From NCBI GenBank assembly GCA_012033595.1, contig JAAUQL010000023.1:1-61147 (forward strand): DNA of 61,147 bases, in the 5' to 3' direction. This DNA is from Cyclobacteriaceae bacterium (GTDB lineage: Bacteria > Bacteroidota > Bacteroidia > Cytophagales > Cyclobacteriaceae). Made by a program: the position numbers and the translations under genes. Shown here piece by piece: positions 21,370 to 31,441 of the stretch (positions are counted from its first letter, which is position 1; each line of letters starts with the position of its first letter). The notes below the pieces were generated by a model. That model searched no databases, was not told where the DNA came from, and worked only from the letters and a program-made list of their open reading frames with translations.

Positions 21370-24300
21370 ATGGAGGCAAAGGTGGAGCAATGGGGTTTAT
21401 TAAAATGGGTACTTGCACATGTATTTTGCCAGCTTTTCACCCCCGGATTTTCACAGCAATTGTTCATTAATGAGGTGCAGTCATCCAATGTATCTACTCT
21501 TTTCGATTTTAGGGACGAAACCTCCGATTGGTTAGAAATATATAATGCAGGCGACCAGGGAGTCAATTTGCAAGGCTACGGACTCTCCGACGTGGACAGT
21601 TTGCCCATGAAATGGGTTTTCCCCCAAATGCTACTACCTTCCAAAAGCCACCTGCTGGTATTTGCCTCGGGTCTGGATATCAAAGAACCGGGCTTGCAAT
21701 GGGAGACCATCATAGATGTGGGCGATAGCTGGCACTACCACGTGCCCGTATCGGCAATGCCTGAAGCATGGCAAAAGCCCGGCTTTGACCTCCTGGATTG
21801 GAAGTCGGGCATGAGCGGCTTTGGCTATGGCGATAATGACGACAGCACTCAAATCCCGGCTACCATTCCCTGTTTATCCGCAAGAATTTCACCATTTCCG
21901 ACAAGGCAAATATCCGACAGGCCTATTTGCATATCGACTACGATGATGGCTTCGTGGCTTATATCAACGGCGAGGAAGTGGCACGGGCAGGTATAGGTAA
22001 GCCTGGTGAAAAGGTAAATTTTGACCAGCCTGCCAATGGAGAAGGCCACGAAGCACAATTTTACCAGGGTGGGCAGGTCGATGGTTTTTTGATTGATTCT
22101 GTTTTTCAATATCTCATCGATGGCGAGAATACGCTGGCCATTCAGGTGCACAATAGTACTTTGTTTTCTTCCGATTTATCCGCTATTCCCATTTTTACTC
22201 TTGGTGTTACAAATTCGGGAGCATCCAGTGGCAGTGTTTCCAATTATATACAATTGAAAACCATTGGTTTGCACACCAATTTCAAAATTTCATCAGAGGG
22301 AGAGCACTTGTCACTGAATATGCCGGATGGCGGCGCTCTCGATGCGCTTGTTACCGGGGTTATTCCTGCAGATGTATCGTTCGGGCGAAAGGGCGATGGC
22401 AACGACATGCTGGTGTATTTCAATCAGCCTACCCCAGGTTCAGCCAATGTTACGCGTGCTTTTCAGTTGCCCGCAAGCGACACTGTGTTTTTTTCCGTGC
22501 AGGGCGGTTTTTACGCGCAAGCGCAGCCACTTATTTTACAAGGAGGGCAGCCAGCCGACAGCATTTATTATACCCTCGACGGCTCAGAGCCATCCTTTGA
22601 CGATGCGCTGTTCGATCAGCCTGTTTTTATTGCTGCTACCACCACCATCAGGGCCAGGGTATTGCGACATGGATATTTGCCAGGGACTATTTTTACCCAG
22701 ACCTATTTTGTTGGCAATAAAAGCGAACTGCCGGTAGTGGCCGTTACCACAGATCCTTATAACCTTTGGGATCATGAATATGGGATATATGCAAAAGGCA
22801 GCAGTGCTCAGCCGACGTTTCCGTATTTCGGAGCCAATTTTTGGGAAGATTGGGAGCGACCCGCGCACATAGCTATGTACGAGCCCGACGGCATGCTGGC
22901 ATTTCAGCTCGATGCAGGCATCAAAATATTCGGAAATTGGACCAGGGGCAACGACCAAAAGTCGCTGGCGGTCTATGCTCGAAAAAGATATGGCAACGAC
23001 AGAATCAGACACAAAATATTTGATGAAAAAGACATTCAGGAATTTGAATCTATCGTGTTGCGCAATTCAGGTAACGATTTCAAAAACACCATGTTCCGCG
23101 ATGCCCTCAACAACGCCATCGTCAAAGACCTCCGGCTCGACCATCAGGCATATCGCCCTGTAGTGGTCTATATCAATGGTGAGTACTGGGGAATTCAGAA
23201 CATACGCGAAAAAATTAGTGAAACATTTTTGGCATCGAACCATGGTATCGAAAATGAGGGTATCGACATTCAGGAAAACGCCAAAAGTAAAGTGGAGAGC
23301 ACCTCAGAACACTACGAAAGGCTGATTGACTTTGTGAAAAAGAGCGATTTAGCCTACGACCAAAATTATAGCTGGGTAAAATCTCAAATGGATGTCGATA
23401 ATTTTATCAAATACCAGATCGCACAAATATTCATCGACAACCGCGACTGGCCGGGCAACAATATCAAATATTGGCGTGTGCAAGCCGATGGAAGCAAATG
23501 GTGCTGGATTTTTTATGATACAGATTTTGGACTGAATATTTGGTCCAACACAAACCAAACGTTCAACACCCTGCAATTTGCCATGGAAGCCAATGGTCCG
23601 GAGTGGCCAAATCCCCCTTGGTCAACCCTGCTGATGCGCAAACTTACGGAAAACCAACAATTCAGATACGATTTTATCAACTGCTTTGCCGACCAGCTAA
23701 ACTCCATTTTCCTGCCCCAGGTTACCCTTCAAAAGCTTCAATCGATGAAAGCAGGCATAGAACCAGAGATCGGAAACCATCTGCAAAGATGGAACGGAGA
23801 TATGTGGTATTGGAATGATCGGATCAATGCCATGAGCACATTTTTGAGAGAGCGGCCGGCCCATGTACGAAACCATATTACCAGTGTATTTCGCCTTACG
23901 GGGACATACAAAATGGATATTGGTGTGAGGGGAAATGGCTCTGTGAAACTAAATACCTTGCATTTGAGCAAATTTCCCTGGAGTGGGAGTTATTATAAAA
24001 AAGTGCCTGTGCAGCTTGAAGCTGTTCCTGCTCCGGGTTACCGGTTTGTGAGCTGGGAGGGAGGTCAAAATGCAGACAACGAAAAGCTATTGCTCAATGC
24101 GACCGAGTCCCAATCTCTGGTAGCCGTTTTTGAACCAGCCGAATTGCAGCCAGGCCAGGTGGTGATCAATGAGATCAATTACAACTCACATGCAGATTTC
24201 GATGCCGGCGATTGGATAGAATTGCACAATATTTCCAATCGCTCCATCAACCTATCGGGTTGGGTGCTCACAGATGACAATGAGGAACACCGTTTTGAGT

Positions 24301-24908
24301 TGCCCGGTAATACCGTAATAGCAGGTCATGGCTTTTTGGTAGTTTGCAAAGACAAGACAAAATTTGGATCGGTATTTCCGGAGGTGGCAACCGTGCAAGG
24401 AGTAATGGATTTTGGCCTGGGCAGCAGCGATGATTGTATGCGACTGCTAAATGTATCTGGTTTGATAGAAGATGAGGTGTGTTATGAAGGAAATGCGCCC
24501 TGGCCTATCGAAGCCAATGCAGGAGGGGCTACGCTGGCACTGGAAAATGCCCTGAGCAACAACAATCACCCAAACAACTGGCTGGCATCGACCAGGCCGG
24601 GATCGCCGGGCAAGGCCAATTACCTGATTACCCATTTAGAAGAGTCTGAGCACTTGCAGGCCGGTGCACAAATTTTCCCCAATCCAATCGGCGCCCGGTT
24701 CAACCTCTATATTTCTTCCACCATGCAGGAAACAATGCAAATAAAAATTTTAAACCTTTCGGGTCAGGTGATTAGCTCCCGGGAGCATATAGGACTTAGA
24801 AAGGGAGATAATATCCTAAGCCTCGACAGTCCGATGGCTCCGGGAGTTTATATCGTTGTTTTAAACTCAAGCACAAGGCGGGAGCACATCAAAGTGCTCA
24901 AGAGGTAA
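21370..24908 (+). CDS. Secreted multidomain protein: lamin-tail, CHB_HEX-like, CotH kinase-like, lamin-tail, T9SS sorting domain (one frameshift)
   Basis: One missing T in ATTCCC at 21865-21869 joins PATI to SLFIRKNFTI and restores 1179 aa. Order: signal peptide; lamin-tail domain (LFINEVQSSN; SDWLEIYNAG), about residues 30-125; a beta-sandwich (about 125-300); a chitobiase C-terminal-like module (SIYYTLDGSEPSF), about 375-430; a CotH kinase-like domain (about 450-750; IFGNWTRGNDQKSL, VVYINGEYWGIQNIREK, WIFYDTDFGLN); a second lamin-tail domain (VVINEINYNSHADFDAGDW), about 930-1030; and a type IX secretion sorting domain (IFPNPIGARFN to the end KVLKR). CotH family members phosphorylate secreted proteins; catalytic activity here is untested. 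The protein is likely exported by the Por machinery and held at the cell surface. Confidence 0.9.
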
Positions 24909-24996
24909 GGGTCAGTGGATTATTTACTGATTTCGGCACAGCATATCCAGCTTATTTTATATTTTAAATTTTGTCATTCCCGCTGCAAAACCTGGT

Positions 24997-25539
24997 TTAC
25001 CCTTCCTTTATTTTCATGGAGGCCACACAGTTTTGAATATGCGCCAAATGGTGTTTTCCATGCCATGCATATAGTCCGATCAGGGCATCGAGCCTTATTT
25101 CCTTGCCTGTTTGAGGGTGAATGAAGCTGCGGTGCAGTTGCGTAAGCGATAGCGACCTTAGCAGCAGCGACCACCTGATGTGCAATGCCTCCAGCAATAT
25201 GAGCGAAATATCTATTTGACCGTGTTTGGCATCTTCGAGTTCAGCCCAGCGCTCTTCATAATAGGCCTTGATGGTTGGTTTGTCTTCTGTGAGCGCCCAT
25301 CTGAAACGTATGTAGCTATTCATGTGGCTGTCGGGCAGGTGGTGTACCACTTGTCTGATGGTCCAGCCGCCTGGGCGGTAGGGAGTATCTAGCTGAGCAT
25401 GGGTAAGGCCATCTACTGCCTTGCGTATTTGCAGGGGCAGGTGTTCGATTTCATCCATCCATCTGCCCAGCGTTTCCTGGGTTATCCGGCTCGGTTTAGT
25501 GTATTTTCCTATGGGGTACTTTAGTTGTTCTAAATCCAT
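24997..25539 (-). CDS. DinB-like metal-binding protein, YfiT/BstA bacillithiol-transferase type
   Basis: A 180-aa four-helix-bundle protein of the DinB superfamily. The length and the start (LKYPIGKY) match the YfiT/BstA subgroup. Three histidines positioned to bind a metal are seen in VHHLPDSHMNS and WHGKHHLAHI. Characterised members conjugate bacillithiol to electrophiles, and many Cytophagales use bacillithiol, so detoxification is a reasonable reading. It lies 16 bases downstream of the acetyltransferase-like gene on the same strand and could be transcribed with it. Confidence 0.85.
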   Translation of the reverse strand: MDLEQLKYPIGKYTKPSRITQETLGRWMDEIEHLPLQIRKAVDGLTHAQLDTPYRPGGWTIRQVVHHLPDSHMNSYIRFRWALTEDKPTIKAYYEERWAELEDAKHGQIDISLILLEALHIRWSLLLRSLSLTQLHRSFIHPQTGKEIRLDALIGLYAWHGKHHLAHIQNCVASMKIKEG

Positions 25540-25555
25540 TGAATAAAAATTTTAA

Positions 25556-26671
25556 TTACAATTTTATGAAAATTTTCTTTTTATAAAGGAAATATGCGGG
25601 TACATAGCATACGAGCATAAATAGGAGGGCATAGCACAATGAGGCAAATTTAGGCGCAAAGCCAATGTTTTCCATCGCTTCCATCAACCACGCATCCAGC
25701 CCTTTGCCGGACGGGAAGAGTAATGAATACAAACCGGGAAGAATGCCGGAAATGACATATACCGTAATGGCGTTGGCACCCAAAATACGCCCCGGGCGAG
25801 TCCATCGCTCAATGTGCAGCACATCGACCACATAAATACTGGCAGCCAAAGTAAGCGATGCGGCTCCGGCAGTGTATAGCACATAGGAGCTCGTCCAAAG
25901 ATTTTTGTTGACAGGGAAAAACCAACTCCAAACCACGCCGGCTACCAGCGTAAAAAAACCCAGGGTAAATTGAAGAATTATTTTGTTTTCTATGGGCTTG
26001 TTGCTCACCATCAGCACGCCGGCCAGTATGCCTGCTATACCTGTGGCTATGGCTGGCAGGGTGCTGAACAAGCCCTCTGGATCCCAGGTTCCCTGCCACA
26101 TATTGCCCGGCAATAAGATGCCATCTATCCATGCAGCGATATTTTTACCAGCAGCCAATGAGGGTACGCCCAGCCCTGGCACGGGCACAAATACCATAAT
26201 GATATAATAAAAAATAAGGATGCCTGCCCCGATTGTGGTCAGCGTTTTCCAGTTGGTATTCAAATAGAGCATGGAACACACCAGAAATACAATGGCTATG
26301 CGCTGCAACACCCCCGCGACTCGCATCTCTTCGAAGTGGAAGTTAGGGAACAAATTGAGAAATAAGCCAATTGCGAAAATTTTGAGTGATCGGATTACAA
26401 TTTTTCTGTATATCTCTTTCTTGTCGGCACCGGCCAAAAGCCGCTTTGAATAGGCCAAAACAATAGACACGCCAACGATAAATAAGAAAAAGGGGAATAC
26501 CAGGTCGGTAGAGGTGAGGCCGTGCCATTCGGCATGCAACAATGGCGCATATACATGAGCCCAAGAGCCGGGGTTGTTGACTACGATCATTAGCGCTATG
26601 GTGAATCCCCGGAAGGCATCCAGGGAGAGCAGCCTTTGGGTGGCGACCGGGTGTAGTTTAGGTTCGATCAT
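25556..26671 (-). CDS. HGSNAT-like (DUF5009-type) membrane acyltransferase
   Basis: A 371-aa protein with about ten TM helices. The N-terminus RLLSLDAFRGFTIALMIVVN followed by FPFFLFIVGVSIV is the signature of the heparan-alpha-glucosaminide N-acetyltransferase family, in which a histidine (here the H of WHGLTSTDLVFP is a candidate) carries the acetyl group across the membrane. Family members acetylate amino sugars from cytoplasmic acetyl-CoA. It sits downstream of the GH20, PIG-L and CotH genes, in a part of the window rich in amino-sugar functions. Confidence 0.85.
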   Translation of the reverse strand: MIEPKLHPVATQRLLSLDAFRGFTIALMIVVNNPGSWAHVYAPLLHAEWHGLTSTDLVFPFFLFIVGVSIVLAYSKRLLAGADKKEIYRKIVIRSLKIFAIGLFLNLFPNFHFEEMRVAGVLQRIAIVFLVCSMLYLNTNWKTLTTIGAGILIFYYIIMVFVPVPGLGVPSLAAGKNIAAWIDGILLPGNMWQGTWDPEGLFSTLPAIATGIAGILAGVLMVSNKPIENKIILQFTLGFFTLVAGVVWSWFFPVNKNLWTSSYVLYTAGAASLTLAASIYVVDVLHIERWTRPGRILGANAITVYVISGILPGLYSLLFPSGKGLDAWLMEAMENIGFAPKFASLCYALLFMLVCYVPAYFLYKKKIFIKL

Positions 26672-27045
26672 GACTTGCCTTAAGAGCGTGGTTTTAAAAT
26701 TTCAGGTTGACTATGGCCAAATCCAAAGTTGCGCAAATATTCAAACTCCGGCAAAGCTGTGTTACAATAATTTTGATTTTCAATTTGAATTTACAAAACC
26801 TGGAATCTTCTGCCGGCAGCTATGCCGTGGCGTAGAAGCCGGAATGGACATGATTTTGGATTTTTACACCTTACCCGAGACTAATTGACTGAACTCAACA
26901 AGCGATACCCGCCATTATGACCGGATATTTTATCATATTATTGATAAAACAGACACATTGACATGTTTTTAGGGGCAAAATTCGAATGGTATAGCAATTG
27001 AATATGGGCAAGCATAAAAATATTTAAAGCAATGTTTAACTTAAA
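26672..27045. other. Noncoding divergent interval
   Basis: It separates the minus-strand acyltransferase start from the plus-strand hsp20 gene and must contain both promoters. The last 100 bases are A/T-rich. I do not see a clean CIRCE element or other heat-shock operator, and no structured RNA is evident. Confidence 0.5.
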
Positions 27046-27504
27046 ATGATCAAGAAAATGACACTTATTAAAAGAAACAATGGTTTTTTCCCTGGTGTAC
27101 CTTCGTTTTTCGATGATTTCATCACACGAGATTTATTGGGATGGTCAAATGGCGCCCATGGGTACGGCACTTCCGTGCCAGCAGTAAATATCAAAGAAGA
27201 TGAAGACAATTTCGAGTTGGAAGTAGCTGTGCCGGGCTTAAAGAAAGAGGATTTCAAGATTGAGTTGGAAAATGATGTATTGGTGATTTCTTCTGAAAAA
27301 GAAGTTGAAAACGAACATAAGAGCGACCAGTACAAGAGAAAAGAGTTTAGCTACAGCACCTTCAAAAGGACTTTTAGCCTGCCCGAAAACAAAGTGGACG
27401 GGGATAAGGTAAAAGCCAAATATACCGATGGCGTGTTGTACGTCACCCTTCCCAAAAGGGAAGAGGCCAAGCCAAAACCAGTGCGTACCATCGATATCGG
27501 TTAA
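27046..27504 (+). CDS. Small heat-shock protein, Hsp20/alpha-crystallin family
   Basis: A 152-aa ATP-independent chaperone that holds unfolding proteins for refolding. It has the alpha-crystallin domain (about residues 45-140): VPAVNIKEDEDNFELEVAVP, GLKKEDFKIELENDVLVI, and the C-terminal strand-closing DGVLYVTLPKRE with the family A-x-x-x-n-G-v-L form. The start is either 27046 (MIKK) or 27058 (MTLIKRNN), of which the second fits family starts at least as well. It forms a monocistronic unit with its own intrinsic terminator. Confidence 0.93.
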   Translation: MIKKMTLIKRNNGFFPGVPSFFDDFITRDLLGWSNGAHGYGTSVPAVNIKEDEDNFELEVAVPGLKKEDFKIELENDVLVISSEKEVENEHKSDQYKRKEFSYSTFKRTFSLPENKVDGDKVKAKYTDGVLYVTLPKREEAKPKPVRTIDIG

Positions 27505-27527
27505 TCAACTTTAGAAAAAGTATAGAG

Positions 27528-27555
27528 AAAGGCGGATAGTGATCCGCCTTTTTTT
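27528..27555 (+). terminator. Intrinsic terminator of hsp20
   Basis: A perfect 10-bp stem (27528-27537 with 27542-27551) with a 4-base loop, with seven T at 27549-27555. It lies 24 bases after the hsp20 stop. Confidence 0.9.
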
Positions 27556-27720
27556 GTGCCTGCTGAGATAATAAGCAGTAAAGGTATGACCTGTCTGGAT
27601 AGCTGAAATCTGCAACGCAAACATATTTTCGCGCCTGCATCATGTCCATTTTTTTTTGATTAGTTTTACCACCGCAATATTTTGTTTGCCTAACTATTTG
27701 CAAAATCGACACAGCAACGC

Positions 27721-28607
27721 ATGGACAATACATCAAACAAGGCGACCATTTTGGTGACAGGTGCCAACGGGCAGCTAGGTTCTGAGCTCCAGGTAATTTC
27801 CACCTACGAACCTTATCACTTCATTTCACAGACATCAACGAACTCAACCTCACTAAAGCCGAGGAGGTAAATGCATTCTTCAATACCAAACAAAATCGAT
27901 TTTGCATCAACTGCGCTGCCTATACCGCAGTGGACAATGCCGAAAAAAATGTAGAAGCCGCCCGCTCCATCAATGTAGATGCTGTGCAAAACCTAGCCGA
28001 AGCGTGTACCATCTACAACACGTATCTGATCCACATATCGACTGATTTTGTTTTTGGTGGCAATGCGTTTTTGCCCATCGATGAAGAAGCTAAACCTGAT
28101 CCTGTAAGCGTATATGGCTTCACCAAGCTGGAAGGCGAAAGCATGGCGCTGAATTCTCATAAAAAAACTTTTATCATAAGAACGTCCTGGTTGTATAGTT
28201 CGTTTGGCAATAATTTCGTAAAAACCATGCTGCGACTGGCAAAAGAACGGGACTATTTGGGAGTAATTGCCGATCAGATAGGCACACCAACCTATGCCGG
28301 AGATTTAGCAAAGGCCATTATGGAAATCATTAAAAGCGCTGAAACCCAGGATTTAAATCAGTATTGCGGAATCTACCACTACAGCAACGAAGGCGTGGCC
28401 TCCTGGTACGATTTTGCCAAAGCCATCTTTGATATCAAGTCGCTACATGTCAATCTGAAGCCAATCGCCACTACGGAATATCCTACACCAGCCAAACGTC
28501 CCGCCTATTCCCTTTTGGACAAATCAAAGATCAAAAGAACTTTTAATATGCACATTCCCTATTGGCGCGACAGCCTAAAGATGTGCCTGGAATTAATAGA
28601 GCATTGA
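27721..28607 (+). CDS. rmlD: dTDP-4-dehydrorhamnose reductase-like SDR (one frameshift)
   Basis: It reduces dTDP-4-dehydro-rhamnose with NAD(P)H to dTDP-rhamnose, for surface polysaccharide. One missing base near 27820-27824 (ACTTCATTT) joins the start MDNTSNKATILVTGANGQLG, which carries the GxxGxxG nucleotide loop, to FTDINELNLTKAEEVNAF and the rest. The body has CINCAAYTAVDNAE, the catalytic Tyr-Lys in SVYGFTKLEGE and a rhamnose-family end. The corrected length is 295 aa, the family size. It stands alone without the other rml genes, so other SDR substrates are possible; the identity to RmlD is strong by motif. Confidence 0.9.
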
Positions 28608-28644
28608 GCCATTCGACATATTTCCACAACCAACGGGCATGCCC

Positions 28645-29919
28645 TTAGTCCATAAGCCAGCCAGGTAACCAAAGCGATATCTCTGGAACAAAGCTTACCA
28701 GGAGAAGCACCAGCAGACTCACGAGCAAAAATGGCATCCCGGCTCGCGCCACTTTGGTAATTGACACTTTGCCAATACCGGCTGCCACAAACAAACAAAT
28801 GCCAACAGGTGGGGTGTTCAATCCAATGATTAGGTTGAGGACGGCAATCACGGTAAATTGTGTGGGGTCGATGCCTACCCCGGTGGCTACTTTTAGCAGT
28901 ATCGGAAATAGAATCAATAAAGCAGCAATGGTCTCCATAAAGGTGCCCACAAATATCAGTAGCAGATTGATGAGCAGCAGCAATACATATTTGTTGGTAG
29001 AAATAGACAATAGTGAGTCTGCAATCACTTGTGGTACCTGTTCGCTAATCAATATCCAGCCAAAGAGATTGGCCATACCAACCAAAACCATCAGCGATCC
29101 GCTGGTAATGGCCGCATCGAGCAGGATGTCCGGAATATGACGGATATTCAACGTTTTATAAACAAATATTCCAATTGCAAATGCATAAAGCACCGCCACA
29201 ACCGAGGCTTCAGTGGGCGTAAACACCCCTCCGATAATTCCAAACAAAATCAACAGTGTCATTAAAATGGCCCAAAAAGCATCTAAAAACCCCGTGGCGA
29301 CCATATTGATCGTTGCCCGGTTTTTTTTAGGATGTTGTCTCTTGCCGGAGATCAGATAGGAAATACACAATAGCCCCAGGGCCAGTAAAATTCCGGGAAT
29401 AGCACCAGCCAAAAACAGTTTTCCGATAGACAAGCCGGTAAGCGAACCTGCAATGATCATGGGCAAACTAGGCGGAATAATGGGGCCTATCGTAGATGAG
29501 GAGGCGGTGACGGCACAGGAAAAATCTGCTTCGTAGCCTTCTTTTTTCATGGCTGGTATCATGATGGAGCCAATACTGGCCACATCCGCTACTGCCGTAC
29601 CCGATATGCCCGCAAACAACATCGAGGCGCCGATATTTGCCAGACCAAGGCCGCCCCTGATATGCCCCACCACATGGTTGCAGAAGCGAATGATCCGGTC
29701 GGTCATGCCACAATGATTCATGATATTGCCAGCCAATATAAATCCCGGGATGCTGAGCAATACAAATACGTCGATGCCTGAATACAACTTGAGCGGAATC
29801 ACAGCCAAAGGAATATCAGAACCCAGCAAATATGCAAGTGAGGCAAGACCCAGCGCAAAAGCGATGGGAACACCAAAGAGCAGGGCAGCGAAAAATACAG
29901 CAAAGAGTATCCAGATCAT
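28645..29919 (-). CDS. dctM: TRAP transporter, large membrane subunit
   Basis: A 424-aa protein with about twelve TM helices, of the DctM/TRAP large permease family. The start MIWILFAVFFAALLFGVPIA and the glycine-rich helices GHIRGGLGLANIGASMLFAG are typical. It forms the channel with the small subunit and is driven by a sodium or proton gradient. Its start overlaps the last bases of dctQ (29916-29919), a translational coupling, and it is the last gene of the three-gene operon. Confidence 0.95.
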   Translation of the reverse strand: MIWILFAVFFAALLFGVPIAFALGLASLAYLLGSDIPLAVIPLKLYSGIDVFVLLSIPGFILAGNIMNHCGMTDRIIRFCNHVVGHIRGGLGLANIGASMLFAGISGTAVADVASIGSIMIPAMKKEGYEADFSCAVTASSSTIGPIIPPSLPMIIAGSLTGLSIGKLFLAGAIPGILLALGLLCISYLISGKRQHPKKNRATINMVATGFLDAFWAILMTLLILFGIIGGVFTPTEASVVAVLYAFAIGIFVYKTLNIRHIPDILLDAAITSGSLMVLVGMANLFGWILISEQVPQVIADSLLSISTNKYVLLLLINLLLIFVGTFMETIAALLILFPILLKVATGVGIDPTQFTVIAVLNLIIGLNTPPVGICLFVAAGIGKVSITKVARAGMPFLLVSLLVLLLVSFVPEISLWLPGWLMD

Positions 29920-30380
29920 GACTTGCTCTTTAGGGACAGCACCAGGGTGTGGATGATATAGTAGGCCAATAGCAGGGACAAGATCAACAAGCTGCTGAAT
30001 ATATAGCTCATAGGCACCCGGAGCGAAGGTGATGTTTCAGAGTTGCCAATCAGAACAAAAGGTATGGAATAATAGCACAATACCAGGGCAAATAGAAGAA
30101 CTGCAAGCCGTACCAGGCTCAGAACAATCATTTGGCGTTTTTTATCGAATTTTTCAACAAAATAGTCTAATCCAATATATGCCTGCTTGCGTATCGCCAG
30201 ACCACCTGCAAATGCAATGGTATAAATAAAGCATATTCGGGCAAGCTCCTCTGTCCAGGCGGGGGCACTTTCTAAAAACAACCTCGAAAATATTTGAATT
30301 GTCACCGCGACGATCATTCCCATCAGGCTGGATATGGCACCAGTTTCTGCCAAAAAATCAATAACCTTTTTTGCCTTCAT
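29916..30380 (-). CDS. dctQ: TRAP transporter, small membrane subunit
   Basis: A 154-aa protein with four TM helices, of the DctQ family, with FAGGLAIRKQAYIGLDYF in the middle as in relatives. It overlaps both neighbours by four bases and is the membrane partner of DctM. Confidence 0.92.
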   Translation of the reverse strand: MKAKKVIDFLAETGAISSLMGMIVAVTIQIFSRLFLESAPAWTEELARICFIYTIAFAGGLAIRKQAYIGLDYFVEKFDKKRQMIVLSLVRLAVLLFALVLCYYSIPFVLIGNSETSPSLRVPMSYIFSSLLILSLLLAYYIIHTLVLSLKSKS

Positions 30381-31348
30381 TGAAGTTTTGCTATTTGTTC
30401 ATATAATTCCATCAAATCATTTGGCAGGTTTTGCCGTACTGCCTTTGCGGCTGCCTGTCGAAATGCATCTATGTCGGGTTCATTTACGATCATTCCTTTT
30501 TCAATCAGTCGATTCAAAAGCATTTTTTCTTCTTCTACAAAAAGTTGCTGGTGGTAGGCTTGCATTTCCTTGCCCGCTTCGAGAATCGCCTCTTGCAGCC
30601 TTGGCGTTAGTGATTGATATTTTTTTTCACCCAATACGATGTACACCCATCCGATCACATGTTCGGTCAGGTTCAGATATTGTTGCACTTCGTATAGTCC
30701 GCCGCTATTGATGAGCGCCAATGGATTTTCTTGCGCTTCTATGGTGCCTTGCTGCAAACCTGTAAAAACTTCAGAAAAGGTCATTGGGGTGGGTTTGGCT
30801 CCAAGTGCCTGCCAGGTTTTGATAAATATGGGTACGGTGGGCACCCTGAGAATCATTCCTTTGAGGTCTTCGGGATGGCTGATGGGCCGGTTGCTGGTGA
30901 GGTTTCGCGGCCCTCTTTCAAAATAGGCAATGGGACGCAAGCCTAGGCGATGTATCATCTCGGCACTGATAACTTTACCTATCGGACCTTCCACTACCTT
31001 TTTTAAGTGTTCAGAATCTTTGATCAGGTAAGGAATGGCGCAAAATGAGGTGATGGGTACCCAGTTTTGCATGCTTTCGCCGGTGGTGGTCATGTCGACA
31101 ATGCCAAGTCTGATGGATCTGATCAAGTCGCGTTCTTTGCCCAATTGCTCTGCAGGATAAACGCGTACTTCTATTTGACCCTCTGATTTTTCTTCGAGCA
31201 CTTCTTTGAATTTTAGAGCAGATTGGTGCCATATGTCAGTTTCATTGGCCTGGTGTCCAAAGCGCAGTATCGTTTTGTTATGCTTCTCGTGGCAAGAAAA
31301 CATCAGTAAAACGCATACTAAAAGATATAAAAGCTTGCTGTATGTCAT
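30377..31348 (-). CDS. dctP: TRAP transporter substrate-binding protein (lipoprotein)
   Basis: A ~323-aa periplasmic lipoprotein; I chose the ATG at 31348 over 31369 because it gives a clean signal with lipobox LLMFSC. The mature part fits the DctP family: LRFGHQANETDIWHQSALKF, then ILRVPTVPIFIKTWQALGA, FSEVFTGLQQGTIEAQENP. The Arg in LRVP is the residue expected to bind the substrate carboxylate. Substrates of the family are organic acids such as C4-dicarboxylates or uronates; the ligand here is not predictable. It is the first gene of the operon, 94 bases from the two-component kinase stop on the same strand. Confidence 0.92.
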   Translation of the reverse strand: MTYSKLLYLLVCVLLMFSCHEKHNKTILRFGHQANETDIWHQSALKFKEVLEEKSEGQIEVRVYPAEQLGKERDLIRSIRLGIVDMTTTGESMQNWVPITSFCAIPYLIKDSEHLKKVVEGPIGKVISAEMIHRLGLRPIAYFERGPRNLTSNRPISHPEDLKGMILRVPTVPIFIKTWQALGAKPTPMTFSEVFTGLQQGTIEAQENPLALINSGGLYEVQQYLNLTEHVIGWVYIVLGEKKYQSLTPRLQEAILEAGKEMQAYHQQLFVEEEKMLLNRLIEKGMIVNEPDIDAFRQAAAKAVRQNLPNDLMELYEQIAKLQ

Positions 31349-31441
31349 GCAAATGCCAGTTGTTTGCAATTGATAATGTTTGTGCCAACCCCAATGTTCT
31401 CACATGAACTAGTGGCCTGACTTATAGCGCATCTATGCCTG

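Noticed and set aside
31349-31441. Sigma-54 promoter before dctP
   Set aside because: The minus strand has a good TGGCAC element, but no GC-containing -12 element at the right distance; the nearest TTGC is seven bases too far.
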